DNA of 64,000 nucleotides from Pseudomonas sp. TH41 (GCF_016650695.1 NZ_JAEKFH010000004.1:186001-250000); one strand, 5' to 3'; positions 53,725 to 62,150 are shown, counted from the first letter of the stretch. The notes: generated from the sequence alone by a model not told the origin. Program-made: numbers and translations.

Positions 53725-55893
53725 TCACACCCCCGACAATTGCAAGGGCAGTTCCCGCAGGCGCTGCCCGGTCAGGGCAAACACCGCGTTGGCCACTGCC
53801 GGCGCTGTGGGTGGGACACCGGCCTCGCCGATGCCGCCGGACCGTTCGGTGCTTGGCACGATATGCACTTCGACCACTGGCATTTCGTTGAGCCGCAGGA
53901 CCTGATAGTCGTGGTAATTGGATTGCACCACCTGACCGTCCTTGAAGGTCAGCTTGCTGTGCAAGGTGAATCCGAGGCCGAAGGTGATGCACGACTCCAT
54001 TTGGGCAGCGATGCTCATCGGGTTGACCGCAATCCCGCAATCCACCGCACACACCACCCGGTGCACGCGGATTGCCAGGTTGTCCTGGGACACCTCGGCA
54101 ACGTGGGCCACGTAGCTGCCAAAAGACTCATGCACCGCCACACCCAATGCATGGCCGTCCGGCAATGGCGCATTCCAGTTGGCTTTCTCCACCGCCAGAT
54201 TCAGCACACCCAAGTGTCGCGGATGCGCCTTGAGCAAGGTTCGTCGGTATTCCACCGGATCTTTGCCGGCCGACTCGGCCATTTCATCAATCAGCGATTC
54301 CATGACGAAAGCGCTATGACTGTGCCCCACCGACCTCAGCCACAACACGCTGATGCCGGTTTTCGGTGAGTGCAATTCCACCTGATGATTGGCCAGGCCT
54401 TCGAGGTAAGGGCTGTCGGCGACGCCTTCGACCGAGGTTTTGTCGACGCCGTCCTTGACCATGGTCGCTGCAAACGCGGTGCCATCCATGATCGACTGCC
54501 CGACCATCACGTGCTTCCAGGCAATGGGCATACCGCCGGCATCCAGCCCGATGCGTGCCTGATGCAGGAAGGCCGAGCGGTAATAGCCGCCGCGAATGTC
54601 GTCCTCCCGCGACCACACCGTTTTCACCGGCGCGCCCGCAGCCTTGGCCACCTCCACCGCTTCAGCGACAAAATCCGAGGTCGGATTGGCCCGGCGACCG
54701 AAACCGCCACCGAGAAATTCGGTATGAATCTTGACCTGCTCAGGTTTGAGCCCGGTAATTTTCCCCGCGATCATTTGATCCAGCGTCTGAAACTGGGTGC
54801 CCGTCCAGATTTCGCAGGTGTCCTTGCTGATTTTCACCGTGCAATTGAGCGGTTCCATCGGCGCATGGGCCAAATACGGCACGCTGTACTCGACGTCGAT
54901 CGTCTTGGCGGCTTTGCCCAGTGCGGCAGTGACATCGCCCGCCTTGCTGGCCGAAATGCCAGGCGTGGTGGCGAGTTTGCGGAAGCTTTCCAGGAGTTTC
55001 TGACTGTCGAGCCCGGTGTTCGGCCCCAGATCCCACTCGACTTTCAGTGCGTCGCGCCCCAGCTTCGCGGCCCAGTAATGATCGGCAATCACCGCCACGC
55101 CCGTGGGCACTTGCACCACTTTGTGCACGCCCGGAATCGCCAGCGCTTCAGCGCCTTCGTAGGCTTTGACGCTGCCACCGAACACCGGCGAGCGCGCGAC
55201 CATGGCAGTCATAAGCCCGTCGAACTGCACGTCCATGCCGAACTTCGCGCGGCCGGTGATTTTTTCCGGGGTATCCAGACGCTGGGTCGGTTTGCCGATG
55301 AGTTTCCAGTCCTTGGACTCCTTGAGCTTGATCGAGGCCGGATCCGGCACCGGCAGCTTGCCGGCGTCATCGGCCAGCTCACCGTAAGTGGCGCGATGGT
55401 CACCGGCAATGACCACACCTGACTCGGTACGAATCTCGGAGGGCGCGACGTTGAAGCGCTTGGCGGCCGCATCGATCAGCATCAAACGCGCCGCCGCGCC
55501 GGCCTGGCGGTAGCGGTCAAACTCCATCCAGGTCGACGTCGAGCCACCGGTGATTTGCATCCCGCCAAATGCGGCCAGCCCATAATCAGCGGCCGAAGCG
55601 GGCGAATGTTCGACGCGGATTTTCGACCAGTCGGCGTCCAGTTCTTCAGCGATCAGCATGGTCAGACCGGTCCAGATACCCTGCCCCATCTCCGAATGGC
55701 CAAGCAGCACGGTGACGCTGTTGTCATTGCCAATTCGCAAAAAAGCATTGGGCGCGAACACGTTGCCTTGATTCTCGGCGCCCAGGGCAAAGCGATGGGC
55801 GCCGGGAATGACGAACGCCACCACCAGACCACTGCCCAACAGTGCACTGCCTTTCAGAAATCCCCGGCGCGACAGACGATTGATGCTGTTCAT
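53725..55893 (-). CDS. iorB: Isoquinoline 1-oxidoreductase-type Mo-hydroxylase, beta subunit
   Basis: A 722-residue molybdopterin-binding subunit of the xanthine-dehydrogenase superfamily. A twin-arginine signal begins SRRGFLKGSALLGSGLVVA. Family blocks include LLGHSEMGQGIWTGL, GRAKFGMDVQFDGLMTAMV, EFLGGGFGRRANPTSDFVAE, WSREDDIRGGYYR and a GIGEAGVPPTAPAVANAV end that holds the conserved catalytic Glu. With the 2Fe-2S subunit it should oxidise an N-heterocycle or aldehyde; the substrate is not clear. It is exported with its partner by TAT. The name iorB reflects family, not proof of isoquinoline use. Confidence 0.86.
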   Translation of the reverse strand: MNSINRLSRRGFLKGSALLGSGLVVAFVIPGAHRFALGAENQGNVFAPNAFLRIGNDNSVTVLLGHSEMGQGIWTGLTMLIAEELDADWSKIRVEHSPASAADYGLAAFGGMQITGGSTSTWMEFDRYRQAGAAARLMLIDAAAKRFNVAPSEIRTESGVVIAGDHRATYGELADDAGKLPVPDPASIKLKESKDWKLIGKPTQRLDTPEKITGRAKFGMDVQFDGLMTAMVARSPVFGGSVKAYEGAEALAIPGVHKVVQVPTGVAVIADHYWAAKLGRDALKVEWDLGPNTGLDSQKLLESFRKLATTPGISASKAGDVTAALGKAAKTIDVEYSVPYLAHAPMEPLNCTVKISKDTCEIWTGTQFQTLDQMIAGKITGLKPEQVKIHTEFLGGGFGRRANPTSDFVAEAVEVAKAAGAPVKTVWSREDDIRGGYYRSAFLHQARIGLDAGGMPIAWKHVMVGQSIMDGTAFAATMVKDGVDKTSVEGVADSPYLEGLANHQVELHSPKTGISVLWLRSVGHSHSAFVMESLIDEMAESAGKDPVEYRRTLLKAHPRHLGVLNLAVEKANWNAPLPDGHALGVAVHESFGSYVAHVAEVSQDNLAIRVHRVVCAVDCGIAVNPMSIAAQMESCITFGLGFTLHSKLTFKDGQVVQSNYHDYQVLRLNEMPVVEVHIVPSTERSGGIGEAGVPPTAPAVANAVFALTGQRLRELPLQLSGV

Positions 55894-55921
55894 TGCTCAG
55901 TCTCCCTCAACTAACGTGGCA

Positions 55922-56377
55922 TCAACCGATCTCGGCGGCGCGCTTGACCGCTGCACGGATCCTTGGATAGGTGCCGCAGCGGCAGATGTTGCCGGAGAGC
56001 GCCTGATCGATGTCGCTGTCGGTGGGTTTGGGGATTTTCGCGAGCAAAGCCGCGGCCGACATGATTTGCCCTGACTGGCAGTAACCGCACTGGACCACAT
56101 CGAGTTCGGCCCACGCTTGCTGCACCGGATGCGAACCGTCGGTGGACAGGCCTTCGATGGTGAGGATTTTCTGCCCATGGGCCACGGCCGTGGCGGGTGT
56201 GATGCAAGAGCGCAGTGGCGCGCCATCGACGTGCACGGTGCAGGCGCCGCACTGGGCCATGCCACAACCGAATTTGGTGCCGGTGAGGTGCGCGACATCG
56301 CGCAGGACCCAGAGCAACGGCATGTCTGCGGGGACATCCAGCTCCTGATCCTTGCCGTTAATGTTGAGGGTCAGCAT
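55922..56377 (-). CDS. iorA: Isoquinoline 1-oxidoreductase-type 2Fe-2S subunit, alpha
   Basis: A 151-residue iron-sulfur subunit. The plant-type 2Fe-2S site is CGMAQCGACTVH near residue 38 with a later C, and the second, molybdo-enzyme-specific site is CGYCQSGQI with NICRCGTYPRI. Together they relay electrons from the Mo centre to the cytochrome. It has no signal peptide of its own and is expected to be carried by IorB through TAT. It lies 28 bases upstream of iorB; the order iorA-iorB-cytochrome is one operon. Confidence 0.9.
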   Translation of the reverse strand: MLTLNINGKDQELDVPADMPLLWVLRDVAHLTGTKFGCGMAQCGACTVHVDGAPLRSCITPATAVAHGQKILTIEGLSTDGSHPVQQAWAELDVVQCGYCQSGQIMSAAALLAKIPKPTDSDIDQALSGNICRCGTYPRIRAAVKRAAEIG

Positions 56378-56592
56378 TGCGAATTTCCTCAGACTTACGG
56401 TGACGCCGGTGTTTTTTGTAGGAGCAACGGTCGGCGTTATCCTTTCAGCTAAGCCCAGTTTGATCTGGCGGACCTATTCATCGACCACCGGTCACACCCA
56501 GGCCGCCTCAATGGGCGGAATGCTGTTCGCTTAGGCTTGACTCTTCTTGCGCGTGCATATGTGTGGTGGGGGATTTACCTGGGGTTTTTCTT

Positions 56593-56851
56593 GGGTGTAT
56601 ATCCGTTTTTTGGGTAACGGCCGCTATTGGTTTCGCTTTTACAGCGAGTCACTTTCGAAAAGCGCGAAAGTAACCAAAGCGCTTCTGCCCCTTTCGTTCG
56701 GTGCCTCGCTTAGGCTCGGCATGCCCTCGCTCCGGTCCTGCTCCGTGGGCCCGCCGCCATCGGCCATCCATGGCCGGGGGCGGCTAACCCGGCATCCTTG
56801 CCGGGTTGCCCACTGCGCAGAACCTCCACTCGGCCTCTCGAGGGGGCGGTG
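56593..56851. repeat. Long intergenic repeat, left copy (plus sense)
   Basis: About 259 bases running from GTGTATATCCG through ACAGCGAGTCACTTTCG, TTCGGTGCCTCGCTTAGGCTC and GGCCATCCATGGCCGGG to CACTCGGCCTCTCGA. It matches in inverted orientation the sequence at 57114-57184 plus 58844-59025. It may belong to a long repeat family described in P. fluorescens genomes; I cannot verify the name. Small frames over it are not genes. Confidence 0.82.
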
Positions 56852-56933
56852 CATCGAGATCAACAGCTGCAGGCGAGCTAACGCTCGGCCTGTTGAGTGG
56901 TGAACAGCCAAAGCAGTACGCCGATCTGCTTTT

Positions 56934-57034
56934 TGTGGGAGCGAGCCTGCTCGCGATGGACGTGAACGATAACGCGTACTGTCTGGAAAAATGCGTTGCC
57001 TTCGAATTCATCGCGAGCAAGCTCGCTCCTACAG
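56934..57034. repeat. REPIN, family A
   Basis: Inverted family A REPs at 56934-56957 and 57009-57034; one arm uses the CCTGC variant and the other the usual AAGC. It sits in the spacer between the two long inverted repeats. Confidence 0.9.
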
Positions 57035-57049
57035 AGCACACGATTCCCC

Positions 57050-57087
57050 CTGTAGGAGCTGCCGAAGGCTGCGATCTTTTGATCTTG
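57050..57087. repeat. Single family B REP
   Basis: A lone family B REP (CTGTAGGAGCTGCCGAAGGC then TGCGATCTTTTGATC) just after the family A REPIN, in the repeat spacer. No inverted partner is close. Confidence 0.8.
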
Positions 57088-57184
57088 ATGTTGCTTCAGA
57101 CTTGCCGCCCCTTTCCCAGAGGCCGAATGCAGGCGTTGCGCAGGGGGCACCTCGGCAAGGATGCCGAGGTAGCCGCCCCCGGCC

Positions 57185-58839
57185 CAGAGTGTGTAAAAAC
57201 GGGCTCAAACATCGTCGGCGCGTGCGCCGACGAGTGTTGGCTGGCTCATTAAACCAAAAGCGTTTTTCGTAGCTCCAGCCCGTTATCAAGGGGCCTCTGG
57301 CGGCGCATCACAGCTCGTCTACCAGACAAAACGGGGGCTTTTCAGGCCGCCAGCGCTTTCATCAGATTCTGCGCACCGAGGATTTTCATCACCCTTTTCA
57401 AGTTGTAAGCGAGCACATTCAAGCTCATTTCGGTGCTCACCCCGGCAAGTCGTCGGGTCAAAAAGTGCGTCGCACCCATCCATTGTTTGAGCGTCCCGAA
57501 AGGATGTTCAACTGTCCGTTTGCGGATCTTCATCATCTCCGGCGCTTCGTCCAGGCGGACCTGCATCTCCTCCAGCACCGCTTCATGTTCCCAGCGACGA
57601 ACCTTTCGCTCTCTGGCCGGTGTGCATTGCGCCTTTATCGAGCAGGACCGACAGTTCGAGCTCCAGTAACTGTTCAGCGTCTTGCCATTATCGACGCAAG
57701 CGTTGCGCCAGGTCAGCACTTCCTTGGCGGGGCAGACGTACACGTCTTTGTCCGCGTCGTAGATGAAAGCATCATTGTTAAAGCGGCCATCGAATTTGGC
57801 CCGCGAGCTCTGCGTCTTCGGCACATACGCGGTAATCGCTGCTTCATGGCAGGCAAGGATCTCCCCGCTTTTGTAATACCCGCGGTCAGCCACCACCGAC
57901 AACGATTCGAGTTTCATCGCCTCACGGGCCTGCACCGCCATCGAACTGAGCTGATCACGGTCGTGGCCCACATTGGTCACTTCGTGCGCAACGATCAGGT
58001 GGTGCTTGGTATCGACCGCGGTCTGTACGTTGTAACCCACGATGCCTTTACCGCTCGTCATCATCGAGCGGGCGTCCGGGTCGGTCAGCGAGACCTGCTT
58101 ATCCGGCGATGTCTCAACTTGAATTTCTATCTCCTGAAGCGCTTTCATTTGCTCCTTGAGTTTGGCGATTTTCTCTTCCAGGCCGCCGCTTTTTGGGTCC
58201 GAGGGCTTGGGCTCTTCACGATCAGCGGCATCCAGTGCCTTCAGATAACGGGCAATGCTCGATTCGATTTCTTCCATCCGCTTCTTCAGCTTGGCGCTGG
58301 TAAAGTTGCGGTCGCGGTGGTTCACCGCCTTGAACTTGCTGCCGTCGATGGCAATCAGGTTTTCCGAGAAAAGCCCTAGTTGCTGGCACAGCACAACAAA
58401 CTGGCGGCAAACGCCTCGAATGGCCTTGCCGTTGTCCTTGCGGAAGTTGGCGATGGTCTTGAAGTCCGGCATCAGGCGACCGGTCAGCCACATCAGCTCG
58501 ACGTTGCGCTGCGCCTCGCGCTCAAGGCGTCGGCTCGACTGAATACGGTTGAGATAGCCGTAGATGTAGATCTTCAGCATGACGGCGGGGTGGTAGCCCG
58601 GTCGGCCCGTTTCAGCTGGGACCGCGCTTTCAAAACCCAGGGTGATCAGGTCGAGCTCATCCACGAAGACATCGACAACGCGCACCGGATTGGTGTCGCT
58701 GACGTAATCGTCCAGGCTCTCGGGGAGCAAGGTACTTTGACCTCGGTGTTCACCTTGAATGAAGCGTTTCATGGCTAACCCTTACGATGAAATCCCGGGA
58801 AATCATAGCAAGGGTTGGCTTGGATTTTTACACACTCTG
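57185..58839. mobile_element. IS1182-type insertion sequence, complete, 1655 bp
   Basis: The left end CAGAGTGTGTAAAAA and its exact complement at the right end form 15-base terminal inverted repeats. A GGCC flanks each side (57181-57184 and 58840-58843), which reads as a 4-bp target duplication of a palindromic site. One transposase gene fills the element on the minus strand. The ends and the open reading frame are intact, so it may be active. It is inserted in the right copy of a long intergenic repeat, so no host gene is broken. Confidence 0.9.
57342..58772 (-). CDS. IS1182-family transposase
   Basis: A 476-residue DDE transposase with an N-terminal InsH-like domain (LPESLDDYVSDTNPVRVVDV, RPGYHPAVMLKIYIYGYLNR). 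The catalytic acids are expected in AIDGSKFKA (about residue 142), VVADRGYYKSGE (about 290) and RTVEHPFGTLK (about 417). A coiled region rich in Lys and Glu lies between the first two. C-terminal NCRSCSIKAQC supplies possible zinc ligands. The frame is uninterrupted and lies fully within the 15-base terminal repeats. Confidence 0.93.
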   Translation of the reverse strand: MKRFIQGEHRGQSTLLPESLDDYVSDTNPVRVVDVFVDELDLITLGFESAVPAETGRPGYHPAVMLKIYIYGYLNRIQSSRRLEREAQRNVELMWLTGRLMPDFKTIANFRKDNGKAIRGVCRQFVVLCQQLGLFSENLIAIDGSKFKAVNHRDRNFTSAKLKKRMEEIESSIARYLKALDAADREEPKPSDPKSGGLEEKIAKLKEQMKALQEIEIQVETSPDKQVSLTDPDARSMMTSGKGIVGYNVQTAVDTKHHLIVAHEVTNVGHDRDQLSSMAVQAREAMKLESLSVVADRGYYKSGEILACHEAAITAYVPKTQSSRAKFDGRFNNDAFIYDADKDVYVCPAKEVLTWRNACVDNGKTLNSYWSSNCRSCSIKAQCTPARERKVRRWEHEAVLEEMQVRLDEAPEMMKIRKRTVEHPFGTLKQWMGATHFLTRRLAGVSTEMSLNVLAYNLKRVMKILGAQNLMKALAA

Positions 58840-59087
58840 GGCCATGGATGGCCGATGGCGGCGGGCCCCCGGAGCAATGCCGGAGTGAGGGCATGCCGAG
58901 CCTTAGCGAGGCACCGAATGGAGGGGCAAGCGTTTTTGGTTACTTTTTAGGCGTTTGTAAAAAGTGACTCGCTGTAAGAGCGAAACCGCCAGCGGCCGCT
59001 ACCAAAAAAATGGATATGTACCCCCACCCAATCCCAATCCCAAAACGGCCTTGGAATGAACTTATGTTGCGAGGCAGGTTCACGGCA

Positions 59088-60242
59088 CTAGAGCCGAGGT
59101 TTGAGCAAGATGCCGGTGTAGCGCGCCAGAAACAGACCAAAAGCAGCACACCAAAGCAACGCCGACACCCCCAATCCAACCCCGGAAAACGGCACGAGCA
59201 ACACCCGGCACACACCCGCGATCGATACCAGGGAAAAACCGAAAATGATGCCTTTCGAGGGCTGCAACACTCGCCCGGTATGGCCCAGGCTGACCCGTGC
59301 AATCATCGCCAGGATCAGCCCGCCAATGCCGCCCACCGCCAACGAATGGGTCGCGAGGCTTTGTTGCGGCATGACGCCCGCGTGCCACAGCGCCATGGCC
59401 AATGTCGCCAGCACTAACCAGACGTAAGCCAGATACAGCGACCAGAGCAGCGGCACGCGCCAGATGCCCCGGTCATGCCAGTGCCACAGGCGCAGCAGAT
59501 GCAACGCGCTCATCAGTAGAAACAGCACCGCTAGCCAGCGCCGGGGGACGTCGCTCAAACCGGCGGCAAACGACACCGCTGCCAGTAATCCGCTTATCAA
59601 AAGGGCCCTGGTTGGCCATGGACTCACCGCGGGCGCTACGGGACGGTTCAAGCCACGTTGAATGAAGAAGGGAATCACCCGCCCGCCAATGACACTCATC
59701 AGTGCGCCAACCAACCACAATGCCGCCAGCACACCCCGCCGTTGCAGGCTGGTGTCATCCGTCGAGAGCCCCCACAAGGTCATCGCCTGACAGCCGGCCA
59801 GCAGCGCAACCATCAGCAGAATCGGGTAATTGTCGCGTTTGCCCGCAGCCACGAGATCCCGCCCCAGCCCCCAGGCCAGCAACGGCAGAAAAGGAATTTG
59901 CAAGCCCAGCAGCAACGCCGCCGGTATCGGCATCAGCCATGCCAGTCTGGCCACCAGCCACACCAGCAGCAGCCCGATCAGCGGCCAGCCCTTGAGCCCC
60001 GGACGCCCCGTCCAGTTTGGCACCGCCGTCAGCAGGAACCCGGCGATGATGGCCGTGGCGAACCCGAATGGCATCTCATGTCGATGCCAGGCCAGCATCC
60101 CGCCGAGGGGTTGTGCGCCGGGTAAACGGCCGTACAACCAAAGCGCCCAGATCGCCACGGCGGTTGCTGCGAACCCGGCGCCGGCGAGAAAGAAGGGTCG
60201 AAAACCAAAGCTGAAAACTGGCGCGGCAGCGAACTTGCGCAT
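59088..60242 (-). CDS. nnrS: NnrS family haem- and copper-binding membrane protein
   Basis: A 384-residue polytopic protein of about 12 helices. It starts MRKFAAAPVFSFGFRPFFLA, the NnrS hallmark FxFRPFF, and keeps HRHEMPFGFATAIIAGFLLT with the conserved histidines, NWTGRPGLKG, RVIPFFIQRG and ARVSLGHTGR. NnrS proteins help cells tolerate nitric oxide, possibly by protecting iron-sulfur proteins. The start at 60242 overlaps the upstream ppyR-like gene by 3 bases; a longer open frame to 60638 covers that gene and is not used. Expression is likely driven by the sigma-54 promoter upstream of the operon. Confidence 0.88.
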   Translation of the reverse strand: MRKFAAAPVFSFGFRPFFLAGAGFAATAVAIWALWLYGRLPGAQPLGGMLAWHRHEMPFGFATAIIAGFLLTAVPNWTGRPGLKGWPLIGLLLVWLVARLAWLMPIPAALLLGLQIPFLPLLAWGLGRDLVAAGKRDNYPILLMVALLAGCQAMTLWGLSTDDTSLQRRGVLAALWLVGALMSVIGGRVIPFFIQRGLNRPVAPAVSPWPTRALLISGLLAAVSFAAGLSDVPRRWLAVLFLLMSALHLLRLWHWHDRGIWRVPLLWSLYLAYVWLVLATLAMALWHAGVMPQQSLATHSLAVGGIGGLILAMIARVSLGHTGRVLQPSKGIIFGFSLVSIAGVCRVLLVPFSGVGLGVSALLWCAAFGLFLARYTGILLKPRL

Positions 60243-60490
60243 CAGGCCATCGCCCCGACCAGGTTTGGACTCAACCGATGCTGGGACAGCAGACGCATGA
60301 CGTAGCCGATTTTGAGCAGGGTTGGCCCGATGATGGTCATGGCGTGCATCGGCACCAACGCGGCGATAGGCAGGTGCCCCGCGTAGAGGTAAGCAGCGTA
60401 GATGCCCGCCAACAGCATCACCAGGCCAACACCCAGCACTCGGCTCGACAGGCGCAGAACGTTCTGAGGATGGCTGAAAAAATCGAACAT
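60242..60490 (-). CDS. ppyR: Small transmembrane protein, PpyR-like
   Basis: An 82-residue protein with two predicted membrane helices (about 18-38 and 42-60) and short ends. It begins MFDFFSHPQNVLRLSSRVLG. In P. aeruginosa a small membrane gene named ppyR lies directly before an nnrS-like gene, and this gene fits by size, topology and position; I have not aligned it. The stop overlaps the nnrS start (ATGA), so the pair is translated together. Function is open: sensor or regulator in that species, perhaps an NO-stress membrane protein here. AGGAG precedes the ATG. Confidence 0.68.
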   Translation of the reverse strand: MFDFFSHPQNVLRLSSRVLGVGLVMLLAGIYAAYLYAGHLPIAALVPMHAMTIIGPTLLKIGYVMRLLSQHRLSPNLVGAMA

Positions 60491-60530
60491 TTTCCGTACT
60501 CCTGAAGCAGTTCAGTTGTACGTGGGATGT

Positions 60531-60546
60531 ATCAAGTGTCGTGCCA
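60531..60546 (-). promoter_or_regulatory. Candidate sigma-54 (-24/-12) promoter for ppyR-nnrS
   Basis: On the minus strand the sequence is TGGCACGACACTTGAT, close to the sigma-54 consensus TGGCACG-N4-TTGCW: the GG and the G of the -12 element are 10 bases apart as required, but the -12 dinucleotide is GA instead of GC. Transcription would start near 60521, about 30 bases before the ppyR ATG. Confidence 0.65.
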
Positions 60547-60612
60547 GTTATTGATCCCTTAAAAATCAAGACCCTGACACCCATCAAGTCAAAAAGACCA
60601 TCATTCGTATTG

Positions 60613-60644
60613 GTCGATATGACTCCATAAATAGTCATATCGAC
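60613..60644. promoter_or_regulatory. Two inverted GT-N7-AC sites (NorR/FhpR-type enhancer)
   Basis: GTCGATATGACT-CCATAAAT-AGTCATATCGAC is a perfect 12-base inverted repeat with an 8-base spacer. Each arm contains GT-N7-AC, the core recognised by NorR-type nitric oxide activators. It lies about 90-120 bases upstream of the expected start, the right distance for an enhancer of a sigma-54 promoter. The regulator gene is not in this window. Confidence 0.68.
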
Positions 60645-60755
60645 TCCATTAAACTTGATTAACCCGCTGCATTTGTCGATCTACGGTACGGCCAGACGAC
60701 GAGAGGCTGACTACTCTGAAAGTCCGGCATGAGCAATCCGTAGAGGAGCAACACC

Positions 60756-61253
60756 ATGCAACGCGTTCAAAAACTGACTCCCTGCCTCTGGTTCGACGAT
60801 CAGGCTGAAGCGGCGGCAACGTTTTATTGTTCAATCTTCGATCATTCGAAAATCACTGCCATCACCCACTATGGCAAGGCGGGCCAGGAGGCGCATGGCC
60901 GACCTGTAGGCTCGGTCATGACGGTCAGTTTCGAACTGGATGGGCAGCCGTTCACAGGCCTCAATGGCGGCCCTGTGTTCAAATTCACCGAAGCGATCTC
61001 ATTTCAGGTCAATTGCCAGACCCAGGATGAAGTCGACCATTTCTGGGGGGCTCTGTCCGCTCATCCACAGAACGAGCAATGTGGTTGGCTCAAGGACAAA
61101 TTCGGCCTGTCGTGGCAGATCGTGCCGATTGCAATGATGGACATGCTGAAAGCCCCGGACACCGCAAAATCCCAACGCGCCATGCAAGCGATGATGCAAA
61201 TGAAAAAACTCGACATCGCGGTGTTGCAGCGAGCCTTTGACGGCGAGAGCTAA
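60756..61253 (+). CDS. VOC-fold protein, PhnB/3-demethylubiquinone methyltransferase-like family
   Basis: A 165-residue cytoplasmic protein starting MQRVQKLTPCLWFDDQAEAA, with FYCSIFDHSKI, GSVMTVSFELDGQPFTGLNG and KDKFGLSWQIVP, the block order of the PhnB-like VOC family. The annotated methyltransferase name is historical; real activity is unknown. It has a good ribosome-binding site (GAGGAG). It is divergent from the ppyR-nnrS operon; the NorR-type sites lie between the two genes. Confidence 0.85.
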   Translation: MQRVQKLTPCLWFDDQAEAAATFYCSIFDHSKITAITHYGKAGQEAHGRPVGSVMTVSFELDGQPFTGLNGGPVFKFTEAISFQVNCQTQDEVDHFWGALSAHPQNEQCGWLKDKFGLSWQIVPIAMMDMLKAPDTAKSQRAMQAMMQMKKLDIAVLQRAFDGES

Positions 61254-61288
61254 TACACTCCTTCGCTTGCCTGCCGAGGATACTGACG

Positions 61289-62122
61289 ATGAAGCACACT
61301 CTTGCCAAGGACGCTGACAAAGCCCCGCGCTTCTGGCGCGACGACGCCCTGCCCTTCATCGAAGCCCGCTCCATCGCCGATGGACGCGAGGTCTGCTACA
61401 CCCGGCATTCCCACGCGCACTTTTCCATCGGTGCAATCACCGCCGGGTGCAGCACTTACATTCATGAGCAATCGGAGTTTCAGGTCAGCGCCGGCACCGT
61501 AGTGCTGATGAATCCGGGCGATGTTCACGCCTGCAATCCGATCGACGATCAGCCCTGGTCTTACCTGATGTTGTACGTCGACACGTCGTGGCTCACCGAT
61601 TTGCAGCACCAGCTGGGGTTCAGCCACGACCTGGCCTTCCGCCGGTTCGCCATCAGCCACAATCGCGACACCAGCCTGTTTCACGGCCTGAAGGGTTTGT
61701 ACGAAGTGTTGGTCGATCAACAGCAAGACGTGCTGGGTAAACACAGCGCCACGGTGGAGTTTTTCACCGAGGTGCAGCAACGACTCAACCCCGGCGATCA
61801 ACCGCTGCGCGAGCCCCATTTCAAACTGGAGCGCGCCGCCGAATACATCCGCGAGCACTGCACGCATATGCTCAAACTCGAAGATATTTGCGAGGCTGCT
61901 CAGCTGTCGCCGTCGTACCTGATCCGCGCGTTCAAGCAACGTTACGGCATGACGCCCCACGCGTATCTGGTCAACCGGCGCATCCAGTTCGCCCAGGATC
62001 AATTGCGGTGCGGCAAGCTGATCGCCGACGTGGCGCTGGAAGCGGGGTTTGCTGATCAGGCGCATTTCCAACGGGCGTTCAAACAACACCTGGCGGCGAC
62101 ACCGGGGCAGTATCGCGGCTGA
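61289..62122 (+). CDS. AraC-family regulator with N-terminal cupin
   Basis: A 277-residue regulator. The cupin-like ligand domain contains HSHAHFSIGAITAG and VVLMNPGDVHACNPID (probable effector pocket). Two C-terminal helix-turn-helix units follow (LEDICEAAQLSPSYLIRAFK and LIADVALEAGFADQAHFQRA). It lies convergent to a LysE exporter gene across a long palindromic repeat; AraC regulators of this type often control a neighbouring LysE gene. The ligand is unknown but amino acids are the natural guess. Confidence 0.87.
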   Translation: MKHTLAKDADKAPRFWRDDALPFIEARSIADGREVCYTRHSHAHFSIGAITAGCSTYIHEQSEFQVSAGTVVLMNPGDVHACNPIDDQPWSYLMLYVDTSWLTDLQHQLGFSHDLAFRRFAISHNRDTSLFHGLKGLYEVLVDQQQDVLGKHSATVEFFTEVQQRLNPGDQPLREPHFKLERAAEYIREHCTHMLKLEDICEAAQLSPSYLIRAFKQRYGMTPHAYLVNRRIQFAQDQLRCGKLIADVALEAGFADQAHFQRAFKQHLAATPGQYRG

Positions 62123-62150
62123 GGCCAGGACACCCACCCTGTGGCTAGAA

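Larger units (their letters stand above)
57114..59025. repeat. Long intergenic repeat, right copy (inverted), split by an IS
   Basis: Inverted copy of the left repeat. Its distal part (57114-57184, GGCCGAATGCAGG to CCCCCGGCC) and its proximal part (58844-59025, ATGGATGGCC to ATATGTACCCCC) are separated by an insertion sequence. Joining them across the IS restores CCCCCGGCCATGGATGG, as in the left copy. A footprint of the ancestral long palindrome is therefore still readable. Confidence 0.82.

Noticed and set aside
56393..56592. A possible gene upstream of iorA
   Set aside because: Only short frames without start context. The segment is more likely the iorA promoter region leading into the repeat.
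56639..56911. Frames of 80-150 codons in the gap between iorA and the IS
   Set aside because: They lie over the long repeat and REPs, would be repeated elsewhere with the repeat, and show repeat-driven composition rather than protein motifs.
60531..60580. An FNR/Anr box (TTGAT-N4-ATCAA) upstream of ppyR
   Set aside because: TTGAT and ATCAA are both present near 60551-60570 but with a spacing of 9 bases instead of 4, so they do not form an Anr/Dnr site.
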